Assembly (NCBI GenBank): GCA_036898135.1
Contig: CM072525.1
Coordinates: forward strand, 58,569,200 to 58,633,199
DNA: 64,000 bases
Source of the DNA: Oncomelania hupensis
Taxonomy: Eukaryota > Mollusca > Gastropoda > Littorinimorpha > Pomatiopsidae
Direction of reading: 5' to 3'
Shown: positions 1 through 12,000 of the stretch, in pieces
Position numbering within the stretch: the first letter of the stretch is position 1
Layout of the letters: each line of letters begins with the position of its first letter
The notes under the pieces: model-generated
Told to the model about the DNA's origin: nothing
The model's database searches: none
The model's input: only the letters and a program-made list of their open reading frames with translations
Translations under genes and position numbers: made by a program

Positions 1-3000
1 GCCTCTCTCAGCCTCTCTGAGCCTCCCTCAGCCTCCCTTAGCCTCTCTCAGCCTCCCTCAGCCTCCTTCAGCCTCCCTCAGCCTCCCTCAGCCTCCCTCG
101 GCCTCCCTCTGCCTCCCTCTCAGCCTCTCTCAGCCTCTCTCAGCCTCCCTTTCAGCCTCCCTCAGCCTCTCAGCCTCCCTCAGTCAGCCTCTCTCAGTCT
201 CCCTCAGCCTCTCTAAGCCTCTCTCAGTCTCCCTCAGCCTCTCTCAGTCTCCCTCAGCCTCTCTCAGCCTCCCTTTCAGCCTCCCTCAGCCTCCCTCCCT
301 CAGCCTCTCTCAGTTTCCCTCTCAGCCTCCCTCATCCTCCCTCTGCCTCTCTCAGCCTGTCTCAGCCTCCCTCAGCCTCCCTCTCTCTTAGCTTCTCTCA
401 GCCTCCCTTAGCTTCTCTCAGCCTCTCTCAGCCTCCCTCAGCCTCCCTCAGCCTCCCTTAGCTTCTCTCAGCCTCTCTCAGCCTCCCTCAGCCTCCCTCA
501 GCCTCTCTCAACCTCCCTCTCAGCCTCCCTCAGCCTCCCTCAGCCTCTCTCAGCCTCCCTCTCAGCCTCCCTCATCCTCCCTCAGCCTCTCTCAGCCTCT
601 CTCAGCCTCCCTCTGAGCCTCCCTCAGTCTCCCTTAGCTTCTCTCAGCCTCTCTCAGCCTCCCTCAGCCTCCCTCAGCCTCTATCAGCCTCTCTCAGCCT
701 ATCTCAGCCTCCTTCAGCCTCCCTCAGCCTCTCTCAGCCTCTCTTAGCCTCCCTCTCAGCCTCCCTCTTAGCCTCCATCAGCCTCCCTCAGCCTCCCTCA
801 GCATCTCTCAGCCTCTCTCAGCCTCCCTCAGCCTCTCTCAGCCTCTCTCAGCCTCTCTCAGCCTCCCTCTCAGCCTCCCTCTTAGCCTCCATCAACCTCC
901 CTCAGCCTCTCTCAGCCTCCCTCTCAGCCTCTCTCAGCTTCCCTCTCGGCCTCTCTCGGCCTCTCTCAGCCTCCCTCTCAGCCTCCCTCTCAACCCTTCC
1001 TCAGCCTCCGTCAGCCTCTCTGAGCCTCCCTCTGAGCCTCCCTCAGCCTCCCTTAGATTCTCTCAGCCTCTCTTAGCCTCCCTCAGCCTCCCTCAGCCTC
1101 CCTCAGCCTCTCTCAGCCTCTCTCAGCTTATCTCAGCCTCCCTCAGCCTCTCTCAGCCTCTCTCAGCCTCCATCTGAGCCTCCCTCTTAGCCTCCATCAG
1201 ACTCCCTCAGCCTCTCTCAGCCTCTATCAGTCTCCATCAGCCTCCCTCAGCCTCACTCAGCCTCTCTCCGCCTTTCTCTGAGCCTCCCTCAGACTCCCTT
1301 AGCCTTTCTCAGCCTCTCTCAGCCTCCCTCAGCCTCCCTCAGCCTCTCTCAGCCTCTCTCAGCCTCCCTCTCACTTTCTCTCGGCCTCTCTCAGCCTCCC
1401 TCTCAACCCTTCCTCAGCCTCCATCAGCCTCCCTCAGCCTCCCTCTTAGCCTCCATCAGCCTCCCTCAGCCTCTCTCAGCCTCCCTCTGAGCCTCCCTCA
1501 GCCTCCCTTAGCTTCTCTCAGCCTCTCAGCCTCCCTCAGCCTTTCTCAGCCTCTCTCAGCCTTTCTTAGCCTCTCTCAGCCTCCCTCAGCCTCCCTCAGC
1601 CTCTCTCAGCCTCTCTCAGCCTCCCTCTCAGCCTCCCTCAGCCTCCCTCAGCCTCTCTCAGCCTCTCTCAGCCTCCCTTTGAGCCTCCCTCAGCCTCCCT
1701 TAGCTTTTCTCAGCCTCTCTCAGCCTTCCTCAGCCTTCCTCAGCATCTATCAGCCTCTCTCAGCCTCCCTCAGCCTCTCTCAGCCTCAGTCAGCCTCCCT
1801 TTTAGCCTCCATCAGCCTCCCTCAGCCTCTCTCATTCTCTCTCAGCCTCCCTCTGAGCCTCCCTCAGCCTCCATTAGCCTCTCTCAGCCTCTCTCACCCT
1901 CCCTCTCAGCCTTCCTCAGCCTCTCTCAGCCTCTCTGAGCCTCCCTCTTAGCCTCCATCAGCTCCCCTCAGCCTCTCTCAGCCTCCCTCTCAGCCTCCAT
2001 CAGCCTCTCTCAGCCTCTTTCAGCCTCCCTCTGAGCCTCCTCAGCCTCCCTTAGCCTCTTTCAGCCTGTCTCTGCCTCCCTCAGCCTCCCTCAGCCTCCC
2101 TCAGCCTCTCTCAGCCTCTCTCAGCCTCCCTCTCAGCCTCCCTCAGCCTCTCTCAGCCTCTCTCAGTTTCCCTCTCGGCATCTCTCGGCCTCTCTCAGCC
2201 TCCCTCTCAGCCTCCCTCTCAACTTTTCCACAGCCTCCATTAGCCTCCCTCAGCCTCCCTCTTAGCCTCCATCAGCCTCTCTCAGCCTCCCTCTGAGCCT
2301 CCCTCAGCCTCCCTTAGCTTCTCTCAGCCTCTCTCAGCCTCCTCAGCCTCCCTCAGCCTCTCTCAGCCTCTATCAGCCTCCCTCAGCCTCCCTCAGCCTC
2401 TCTCAGCCTCCCTCTCAGCCTCCCTCAGCCTCCCTCAGCCTCTCTCAGCCTCTCTCAGTTTCCCTCTCGGCATCTCTCGGCCTCTCTCAGCCTCCCTCTC
2501 AGCCTCCCTCTCAACTTTTCCACAGCCTCCATTAGCCTCCCTCAGCCTCCCTCTTAGCCTCCATCAGCCTCTCTCAGCCTCCCTCTGAGCCTCCCTCAGC
2601 CTCCCTTAGCTTCTCTCAGCCTCTCTCAGCCTCCCTCAGCCTCCCTTAGCCTCTCTCAGCCTCTATCAGCCTCCCTCAGCCTCCCTCAGCCTCTCTCAGC
2701 CTCCCTCTCAGCCTCCCTCAGCCTCCCTCAGCCTCTCTCAGCCTCCCTCAGCCTCCCTCTGAGCCTCCCTCAGCCTCTTTTAGCTTCACTCAGCCTCTCT
2801 TAGCCTCCCTCAGCCTCTCTCAGCCTCTCTCAGTCTCCCTCAGCCTCTCTCAGCCTCTCTCAGTCTCCCTCAGCCTCTCTCAGCCTCCCTTTCAGCCTCT
2901 CTCAGCCTCCCTCCTCAGCCTCCCTCAGCATCTCTCGGCCTCTCTCAGCCTCCCTCTCAGCCTCCCTCAGCCTCTCTCAGCCTCTCTCAGTTTCCCTCTC

Positions 3001-6000
3001 GGCATCTCTCGGCCTCTCTCAGCCTCCCTCTCAACCCTTCCTCAGCCTCCATTAGCGTCCCTCAGCCTCCCTCTCAGCCTCCATCAGCCTCTCTCAGCCT
3101 CTCTCAGCCTCCCTCTGAGCCTCCCTTAGCCTCCCTTAGCTTCTCTCAGCCTCTCTCAGCCTCCCTCAGCCTCCCTTAGCCTCCCTCAGCCTCTCTCAGC
3201 CTCTCTCAGCCTCCCTCTGAGCCTCCCTCCGCCTCCCTTAGCTTCTCTCAGCCTCTCTTAGCCTCCCTCAGCCTCTATCAGCCTCTCTCAGCCTCCCTTA
3301 GCCTCCCTCAGCCCCTCTCAGCCTCTCTCAGCCTCTATCTCAGCCTCCCTCTGAGCCTCCCTCAGCCTCTATCAGCCTCTCTCAGCCTCCCACAGCCTCC
3401 CTCTCAGCCTCCCTCAGCCTCTCTCAGCCTCCCTCAGCCTCCCTCAGCCTCTCTCAGCCTCTCTCAGCCTCCCTCTGAGCCTCCCTCAGCCTCCCTTAGC
3501 TTCTGCCTCCCTCAGCCTCTATCAGCCTCTCTCAGCCTATCTCAGCCTCCCTTAGCCTCCCTCAGCCCCTCTCAGCCTCTCTCAGCCTCTATTTCAGCCT
3601 CCCTCTGAGCCTCCCTCAGCTTCTCTCAGCCTCTCTCAGCCTCCCTCAGCCTCCCTCTCAGCCTCCCTCAGCCTCTCTCAGCCTCCCTCAGCCTCCCTCA
3701 GCATCTCTCAGCTCTCTCTCAGCCTCTCTCAGCCTCTCTTAGCCTCCCTTAGCCTCCCTCAGCCTCTATTAGCCTCTCTCAGCCTATCTCAGCCTCCCTT
3801 AGCCTCCCTCAGCCCCTCTCAGCCTCTCTCAGCCTCTATCTCAGCATCCCTCTGAGCCTCCCTCAGCCTCTATCAGCCTCTCTCAGCCTCCCTCAGCCTC
3901 CCTCTCAGCCTCCCTCTCTCAGCTTCCCTTAGCCTCCCTCAGCCTCTCTCAGCCTCTCTCAGCCTCCCTCTCAGCCTCCCTCAGCCTCCCTCAGCCTCTC
4001 TCAGTCTCAGCCTCCCTCAGCCTCTCTCAGCCTCTCTCAGCCTCCCTCTGAGCCTCCCTCAGCCTCCCTTAGCTTCTCTCAGCCTCTCTCAGCCTCCCTC
4101 AGCCTCCCTCAGCCTCTATCAGCCTCTCTCAGCCTATCTCAGCCTCCCTTAGCCTCCCTCAGCCTCCCTCAGCCTCCGTCAGCCTCTCTCAGCCTTCCAC
4201 TCGGCCTCCCTCGGCCTCTCTCAGCCTCCCTCTCAGCCTCCCTCTCAACCCTTCCTCAGCCTCCTTCAGCCTCCCTCAGCCTCCCTCTTAGACTGCATCA
4301 GCCTCCCTCAGCCTCTCTCATTCTCTCTCAGCCTCCCTCTGAGCCTCCGTCAGCCTCCATTAGCCTCCCTCAGCCTCTCTCAGCCTCCCTCTCAGCCTCC
4401 CTCAGCCTCTCTCAGCCTCTCTCAGCCTCCCTCTTAGCCTCCATCAGCCTCCCTCTCAGCCTCCCTCAGCCTCTCTCAGCCTCTCTCAGCCTCCCTCTCA
4501 GCCTCCCTCAGCCTCCCTCAGCCTCTCCCAGCCTCCCTCTTAGCCTCCATCAGCCTCCCTCAGCCTCCTCAGCCTCTCTCAGCCTCTCTCAGCCTCCCTC
4601 AGCCTCCCTCAGCCTCTCTCAGCCTCTCTTAGCCTCCCTCTCAGCCTCCCTCAGCCTCCCTCAGCCTCTCTTAGCCTCCCTCAGCCTCTCTCAGCCTCCT
4701 TCTCAGCCTCCCTCAGCCTCCTCAGCCTCCCTCAGCCTCCCTCTCAGCCTCCCTCAGCCTCTCTCAGCCTCCCTCTCAGCCTCTCTCAGCCTCCCTCTCA
4801 GCCTCCTTCAGCCTCCATCAGCCTTTCTCAGCCTCCCTCTCAGCCTCCCTCAGCCTCCGTCAGCCTCTCTCAGCCTTCCTCTCGGCCTCTCTCGGCCCCT
4901 CTCAGCCTCCCTCTCAGCCTCCCTCTCAGCCTCCCTCAGCCTCCCTCAGCCTCTCTCAGCCTCCCTCTCGGGCTCTCTCGGCCACTCTCAGCCTCCCTCT
5001 CAGCCTCCCTCAGCCTCCATCAGCCTACCTCAGCCTCCCTCTCAGCCTCCCTCAGCCTCCCTCAGCCTCCCTCAGCCTCTCTCAGCCTCTCTCAGCCTCC
5101 CTTTCAGCCTCCCTCAGCCTCCCTCAGCCTCTCTCAGCCTCCCTCTTAGCCTCCATCAGCCTCCCTCAGCCTCTCTCAGCCTCTCTGAGCCTCCCTCTGA
5201 GGCTCCCTCAGCCTCCCTTAGATTCTCTCAGCCTCTCTCAGCCTCCCTCAGCCTCCCTCAGCCTCTCTCAGCCTCTCTCAGCTTATCTCAGCCTCCCTCA
5301 GCCTCCCTCAGCCTCCTTCAGCCTCTCTCAGCCTCCCTCTGAGCCTCCCTCTTAGCCTCCATCAGACTCCCTCATCCTCTCTCAGCCTCTATCAGCCTCC
5401 ATCAGCCTCCCTCAGCCTCACTCAGCCTCTCTCAGCCTCCCTCTGAGCCTCCCTCAGACTCCCTTAGCCTTTCTCAGCCTCTCTCAGCCTCCCGCAGCCT
5501 CCCTCAGCCTCTCTCTCAGCCTCTCTCAGCCTCCTCTCGCCCTCTCTCGGCCTCTCTCAGCCTCTCCCTCTCTACTCCTTCAGCCTCCCTCAGCCTCCCT
5601 CAGCCTCCTCTTAGCCTCCATCAGCCTCCATCAGCCTCCCTCAGCCTCTATCAGCCTCTCCTAGCCCTCCTCTGAGCCTCCCTCAGCCTCCCTTAGCTTC
5701 TCTCAGCCTCTCTCAGCCTCCCTCAGCCTCCCTCAGCCTCTCTCAGCCTCCCTTAGCCTCTCTCAGCCTCCCTCAGCCTCCCTCAGCCTCAGCCTCTCTC
5801 TCAACCCTTCCTCAGCTTCTCTCAGCCTCTCTCAGCCTCCCTCCCAGCCTCTCTCAGCCTCTCTCAGCCTCCCTCCCAGCCTCCCTCAGCCTCCCTCAGC
5901 CTCTCTCAGCCTCCCTCTCAGCCTCCCTCAGCCTCTCTCAGCCTCTCTCAGCCTCTATCAGCCTCCCTCTGAGCCTCCCTCAGCCTCTCTCAGCCTATCT

Positions 6001-9000
6001 CAGCCTCCCTCAGCCTCCCTCAGCCTCTCTCAGCCTCCCTCTTAGCCTACATCAGCCGCCCTCAGCCTCTCTCAGCCTCTCTGAGCCTCCCTCTGAGGCT
6101 CCCTCAGCCTCCCTTAGATTCTCTCAGCCTCTCTCAGCCTCTCTCAGCCTCCCTCCCAGCCTCCCTCAGCCTCCCTCAGCCTCTCTCAGCCTCCCTCTCA
6201 GCCTCCCTCAGCCTCTCTCAGCCTCTCTCAGCCTCTATCAGCCTCCCTCTGAGCCTCCCTCAGCCTCATTTAGCTTTTGTCAGCCTCTCTCAGCCTCCCT
6301 CAGCCTTCCTCAGCATCTCTCAGCCTCTCTCAGCCTCCCTCAGCCTCTCTCAGCCTCAATCAGCCTCCCTCTTAGCCTCCATCAGCCTCCCTCAGCCTCT
6401 CTCATTCTCTCTCAGCCTCCCTCTGAGCCTACCTCAGCCTCCATTAGCCTCTCTCAGCCTCTCTCAGCCTCCCTCTCAGCCTTTTTCAGCCTCTCTCAGC
6501 CTCTCTCACTCTTAGCCTCCATCAGCCTCCCTCAGCCTCTCTCAGCCTATCTCAGCCTCCCTCTCAGCCTCCATCAGCCTCCCTCAGCCTCTCTCAGCCT
6601 CTCTCAGCCTCTCTCAGCCTCCCCTCAGCCTCCTTCAGCCTCTCTCAGCCTCTCTCAGCCTCCTCAGCCTCCCTCAGCCTCCCTCAGCCTCCCTCGGCCT
6701 CTCTCTGCCTCCCTCTCAGCCTCCTCAGCCTCTCTCAGGGTCTCTCAGTTTCCCTTTCGCATCTCTCGGCCTCTCTCAGCCTCCCTCTCAGCCTCCCTCT
6801 CAACCCTTCGTCAGCCTCCATCAGCCTCCCTCAGCCTCCCTCTTAGCCTCCATCAGCCTCTCTCAGCCTCTCTCAGCCTCCCTCTGAGCCTCCCTCAGCC
6901 TCCCTTAGCTTCTCTCAGCCTCTCTCAGCCTCCCTCAGCCTCTCTCAGCCTCTCTCAGCCTCTCTCAGCCTCCCTCAGCCTCTCTCAGCCTCTCTCAGCC
7001 TCGCCTCCCTTTCAGCCTCCCTCAGCCTCCCTCAGTCAGCCTCTCTCAGTCTCCCTCAGCCTCTCTAAGCCTCTCTCAGTCTCCCTCAGCCTCTCTCAGC
7101 CTCTCTCAGTCTCCCTCAGCCTCTCTCAGCCTCCCTTTCAGCCTCCCTCAGCCTCCCTCCCTCAGCCTCTCTCAGTCTCCCTCTCAGCCTCCCTCATCCT
7201 CCCTCTGCCTCTCTCAGCCTGTCTCAGCCTCCCTCAGCCTCCCTCTCTCTTAGCTTCTCTCAGCCTCCCTTAGCTTCTCTCAGCCTCTCTCAGCCTCCCT
7301 CAGCCTTCCCCAGCCTCCCTTAGCTTCTCTCAGCCTCTCTCAGCCTCCCTCAGCCTCCCTCAGCCTCTCTCAGCCTCCCTCTCAGCCTCCCTCAGCCTCC
7401 CTCAGACTCTCTCAGCCTCCCTCTCAGCCTCCCTCATCCTCCCTCAGCCTCTCTCAGCCTCTCTCAGCCTCCCTCTGAGCCTCCCTCAGTCTCCCTTAGC
7501 TTTAGCTTCTCTCAGCCTCTCTCAGCCTCCCTCAGCCTCCCTCAGCCTCTATCACCCTCTCTCAGCCTATCTCAGCCTCCTTTAGCCTCCCTCAGCCTCT
7601 CTCAGCCTCTCTTAGCCTCCCTCTCAGCCTCCCTCTTAGCCTCCATCAGCCTCCCTCAGCATCTCTCAGCCTCTCTCAGCCTCCCTCAACCTCTCTCAGC
7701 CTCTCTCAGCCTCTCTCAGCCTCCCTCTCAGCCTCCCTCTTAGCCTCCATCAACCTCCCTCAGCCTCTCTCAGCCTCCCTCTCAGCCTCTCTCAGCTTCC
7801 CTCTCGGCCTCTCTCGGCCTCTCTCAGCCTCCCTCTCAGCCTCCCTCTCAACCCTTCCTCAGCCTCCGTCAGCCTCTCTGAGCCTCCCTCTGAGCCTCCC
7901 TCAGCCTCCCTTAAATTCTCTCAGCCTCTCTTAGCCTCCCTCAGCCTCCCTCAGCCTCCCTCAGCATCTCTCAGCCTCTCTCAGCTTATCTCAGCCTCCC
8001 TGCCTCCCTCAGCCTCTCTCAGCCCCTCTCAGCCTCCCTCTGAGCCTCCCTCTTAGCCTCCATCAGATTCCCTCAGCCTCTCTCAGCCTCTATCAGCCTC
8101 CATCAGCCTCCTTCAGCCTCACTCAGCCTCTCTCAGCCTCTCTCTGAGCCTCCCCCAGACTCCCTTAGCCTTTCTCAGCCTCTCTCAGCCTCCCTCAGCC
8201 TCCCTCAGCCTCTCTTAGCCTCTCTCAGCCTCCCTCTCGCTTTCTCTCGGCCTCTCTCAGCCTCCCTCTCAACCCTTCCTCAGCCTCCATTAGCCTCCCT
8301 CAGCCTCCCTCTTAGCCTCCATCAGCCTCCCTCAGCCTCTCTCAGCCTCCCTCTGAGCCTCCCTCAGCCTCCCTTAGCTTCTCTCAGCCTCTCTCAGCCT
8401 CCCTCAGCCTTTCTCAGCCTCTCTCAGCCTTTCTTAGCCTCTCTCAGCCTCCCTCAGCCTCTCTCAGCCTCTCTCAGCCTCCCTTTGAGCCTCCCTCAGC
8501 CCCTTAGCTTTTCTCAGCCTCTCTCAGCCTTCCTCAGCCTTCCTCAGCATCTATCAGCCTCTCTCAGCCTCTCTCAGCCTCCCTCAGCCTCTCTCAGCCT
8601 CAGTCAGCCTCCCTTTTAGCCTCCCTCAGCCTCTCTCATTCTCTCTCAGCCTCCCTCTGAGCCTCCATCAGCCTCCATTAGCCTCTCTCAGCCTCTCTCA
8701 CCCTCCCTCTCAGCCTTCCTCAGCCTCTCTCAGCCTCTCTGAGCCTCCCTCTTAGCCTCCATCAGCTCCCCTCAGCCTCTCTCTGCCTCACTCAGCCTCC
8801 CTCTCAGCCTCCATCAGCCTCTCACAGCCTCTCTCAGCCTCTTTCAGCCTCTCTCTGAGCCTCCATCAGCCTCCCTTAGCCTCTCTCAGCCTGTCTCTGC
8901 CTCCCTCAGCCTCCCTCAGCCTCCCTCAGCCTCTCTCGGCCTCTCTCCGCCTCCCTCTCAGCCTCCCTCAGCCTCTCTCAGCCTCTCTCAGTTTCCCTCT

Positions 9001-12000
9001 CCACTCTCGGCCTCTCTCAGCCTCCCTCTCAGCCTCCCTCTCAACCCTTCCACAGCCTCCATTAGCCTCCCTCAGCCTCCCTCTTAGCCTCATCAGCCTC
9101 TCTCAGCCTCCCTCTGAACCTCCCTCAGCCTCCCTTAGCTTCTCTCAGCCTCTCTCAGCCTCCCTCAGCCTCTCTCAGCCTCTCTCGCTCCTCAGCCTCC
9201 CTCAGCCTCCCTCAGCCTCTCTCAGCCTCCCTCTCAGCCTCCCTCAGCCTCCCTCAGCCTCTCTCAGCCTCTCTCAGCCTCCCTCTGAGCTCCCTCAGCC
9301 TCTTTTAGCTTCACTCAGCCTCTCTTAGCCTCCCTCAGCCTCTCTCGGCCTCTCTCAGTCTCCCTCAGCCTCTCTCAACCTCCTCAGTCTCCCTCAGCCT
9401 CTCTCAGCCTCCCTTTCAGCCTCTCTCAGCCTCCCTCCCTCAGCCTCTCTCAGTCTACCTCTCAGCCTCCCTCATCCTCCCTCAGCCTCTCTCAGCCTCC
9501 CTCAGCCTCCCTTAGCTTCTCTCAGCCTCTCTCAGCCTCCCTCAGCCTCCCTCAGCCTCCCTCAGCCTCCCTTAGCTTCTCTCAGCCTCTCTCAGCCTCC
9601 CTCAGCCTCTTTCAGCTCTCGGCATCTCTCGGCCTCTCTCAGCCTCCCTCTCAACCCTTCCTCAGCCTCCATTAGCGTCCCTCAGCCTCCCTCTCAGCCT
9701 CCCTTAGCTTCTCTCAGCTTCTCTTAGCCTCCCTCAGCCTCCCTCAGCCTCTATCAGCCTCTCTCAGCCTATCTCAGCCTCCCTTAGCCTCCCTCAGCCC
9801 CTCTCAGCCTCTCTCAGCCTCTATTTCAGCCTCCCTCTGAGCCTCCCTCAGCTTCTCTCAGCCTCTCTCAGCCTCCCTCAGCCTCCCTCTCAGCCTCCCT
9901 CAGCCTCTCTCAGCCTCCCTCAGCCTCCCTCAGCATCTCTCAGTCTCTCTCAGCCTCTCTCAGCCTCTCTTAGCCTCCCTTAGCCTCCCTCAGCCTCTAT
10001 TAGCCTCTCTCAGCCTATCTCAGCCTCCCTTAGCCTCCCTCAGCCCTCTCAGCCTCTCTCAGCCTCTATCTCAGCCTCCCTCTGAGCCTCCCTCAGCCTC
10101 TATCAGCCTCTCTCAGCCTCCCTCAGCCTCCCTCAGCCTCCCTCTCTCAGCTTCCCTTAGCCTCCCTCAGCCTCTCTCAGCCTCTCTCAGCCTCCCTCTC
10201 AGCCTCTCTCAGCCTCCCTCAGCTCTCTCAGCCTCCCTCTCAGCCTCCCTCAGCCTCTCAGCCTCTCTCAGCCTCCCTCTGAGCCTCCCTCAGCCTCCCT
10301 TAGCTTCTCTCAGCCTCTCTCAGCCTCCCTCAGCCTCCCCTCAGCCTCTATCAGCCTCTCTCAGCCTATCTCAACCTCCCTTAGCCTCCCTCAGCCTCCC
10401 TCAGCCTCCGTCAGCCTCTCTCAGCCTTCCACTCGGCCTCCCTCGGCCTCTCTCAGCCTCCCTCTCAGCCTCCCTCTCAACCCTTCCTCAGCCTCCATCA
10501 GCCTCCCTCAGCCTCCCTCTTAGACTGCATCAGCCTCCCTCAGCCTCTCTCATTCTCTCTCAGCCTCCCTCTGAGCCTCCGTCAGCCTCCATTAGCCTCC
10601 CTCAGCCTCTCTCAGCCTCCCTCTCAGCCTCCCTCAGCCTCCCTCAGCCTCTCTCAGCCTCTCTCAGCCTCCCTCTTAGCCTCCATCAGCCTCCCTCAGC
10701 CTCTCTCAGCCTCCCTCTCAGCCTCCCTCAGCCTCCCTCAGCCTCTCCCAGCCTCCCTCTTAGCCTCCATCAGCCTCCCTCAGCCTCACTCAGCCTCTCT
10801 CAGCCTCCCTCAGCCTCCCTCAGCCTCTCTCAGCCTATCTTAGCCTCCCTCTCAGCCTCCCTCAGCCTCCCTCAGCCTCTCTTAGCCTCCCTCAGCCTCT
10901 CTCAGCCTCCTTCTCAGCCTCCCTCAGCCTCTCCCAGCCTCCCTCAGCCTCCCTCTCAGCCTCCCTCAGCCTCTCTCAGCCTCCCTCTCAGCATCTCTCA
11001 GCTCCCTCTCAGCCTCCTTCAGCCTCCATCAGCCTTCTCTCAGCGTCCTCTCAGCCTCCTCAGCCTCCGTCAGCCTCTCTCAGCCTTCCTCTCGGCCTCT
11101 CTCGGCCCCTCTCAGCCTCCCTCTCAGCTCCCTCAGCCTCCCTCAGCCTCCTCAGCCTCTCTCAGCCTCCTCTCGGCTCTCTCGGCCACTCTCAGCCTCC
11201 CTCTCAGCCTCCTCTCAACCCTTCCTCAGCCTCCATCATCCTACCTCAGCCTCCCTCTCAGCCTCCCTCAGCCCTCCCTCAGCCTCCCTCAGCCTCTCTC
11301 AGCCTCTCTCAGCCTCCTCTCAGCCTCCCTCAGCCTCCTCAGCCTCTCTCAGCCTCCCTCTTAGCCTCCATCAGCCTCCCTCAGCCTCTCTCAGCCTCTC
11401 TGAGCCTCCCTCTGAGGCTCCCTTAGCCTCCCTTAGATTCTCTCAGCCTCTCTCAGCCTCCCTCAGCCTCCCTCAGCCTCTCATCAGCCTCTCTCAGCTT
11501 ATCTTATCTCAGCCTCCCTCAGCCTCCCTCAGCCTCCTTCAGCCTCTCTCAGCCTCCCTCTGAGCCTCCCTCTTAGCCTCCATCAGACTCCCTCATCCTC
11601 TCTCAGCCTCTATCAGCCTCCATCAGCCTCCCTCAGCCTCACTCAGCCTCTCTCAGCCTCCCTCTGAGCCTCCCTCAGACTTCCTTAGCCTTTCTCAGCC
11701 TCTCTCAGCCTCCCGCAGCCTCCCTCAGCCTCTCTCAGCCTCTCTCAGCCTCCCTCTCGCCCTCTCTCGGCCTCTCTCAGCCTCCCTCTCTACCCTTCCT
11801 CAACCTCCATCATCCTCCCTCAGCCTCCCTCTTAGCCTCCATCAGCCTCCATCAGCCTCCCTCAGCCTCTATCAGCCTCTCCTAGCCCTCCTCTGAGCCT
11901 CCCTCAGCCTCCCTTAGCTTCTCTCAGCCTCTCTCAGCCTCCCTCAGCCTCCCTCAGCCTCTCTCAGCCTCCCTTAGCCTCTCTCAGCCTCCCTCAGCCT

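Noticed and set aside
1679..1951. Ser/Leu/Pro/Gln-rich ORF in the satellite (also 14711-14983)
   Set aside because: It is the decamer satellite read in a frame that happens to lack stops, with no start context, no homologous domain and the same 10-residue periodicity everywhere.
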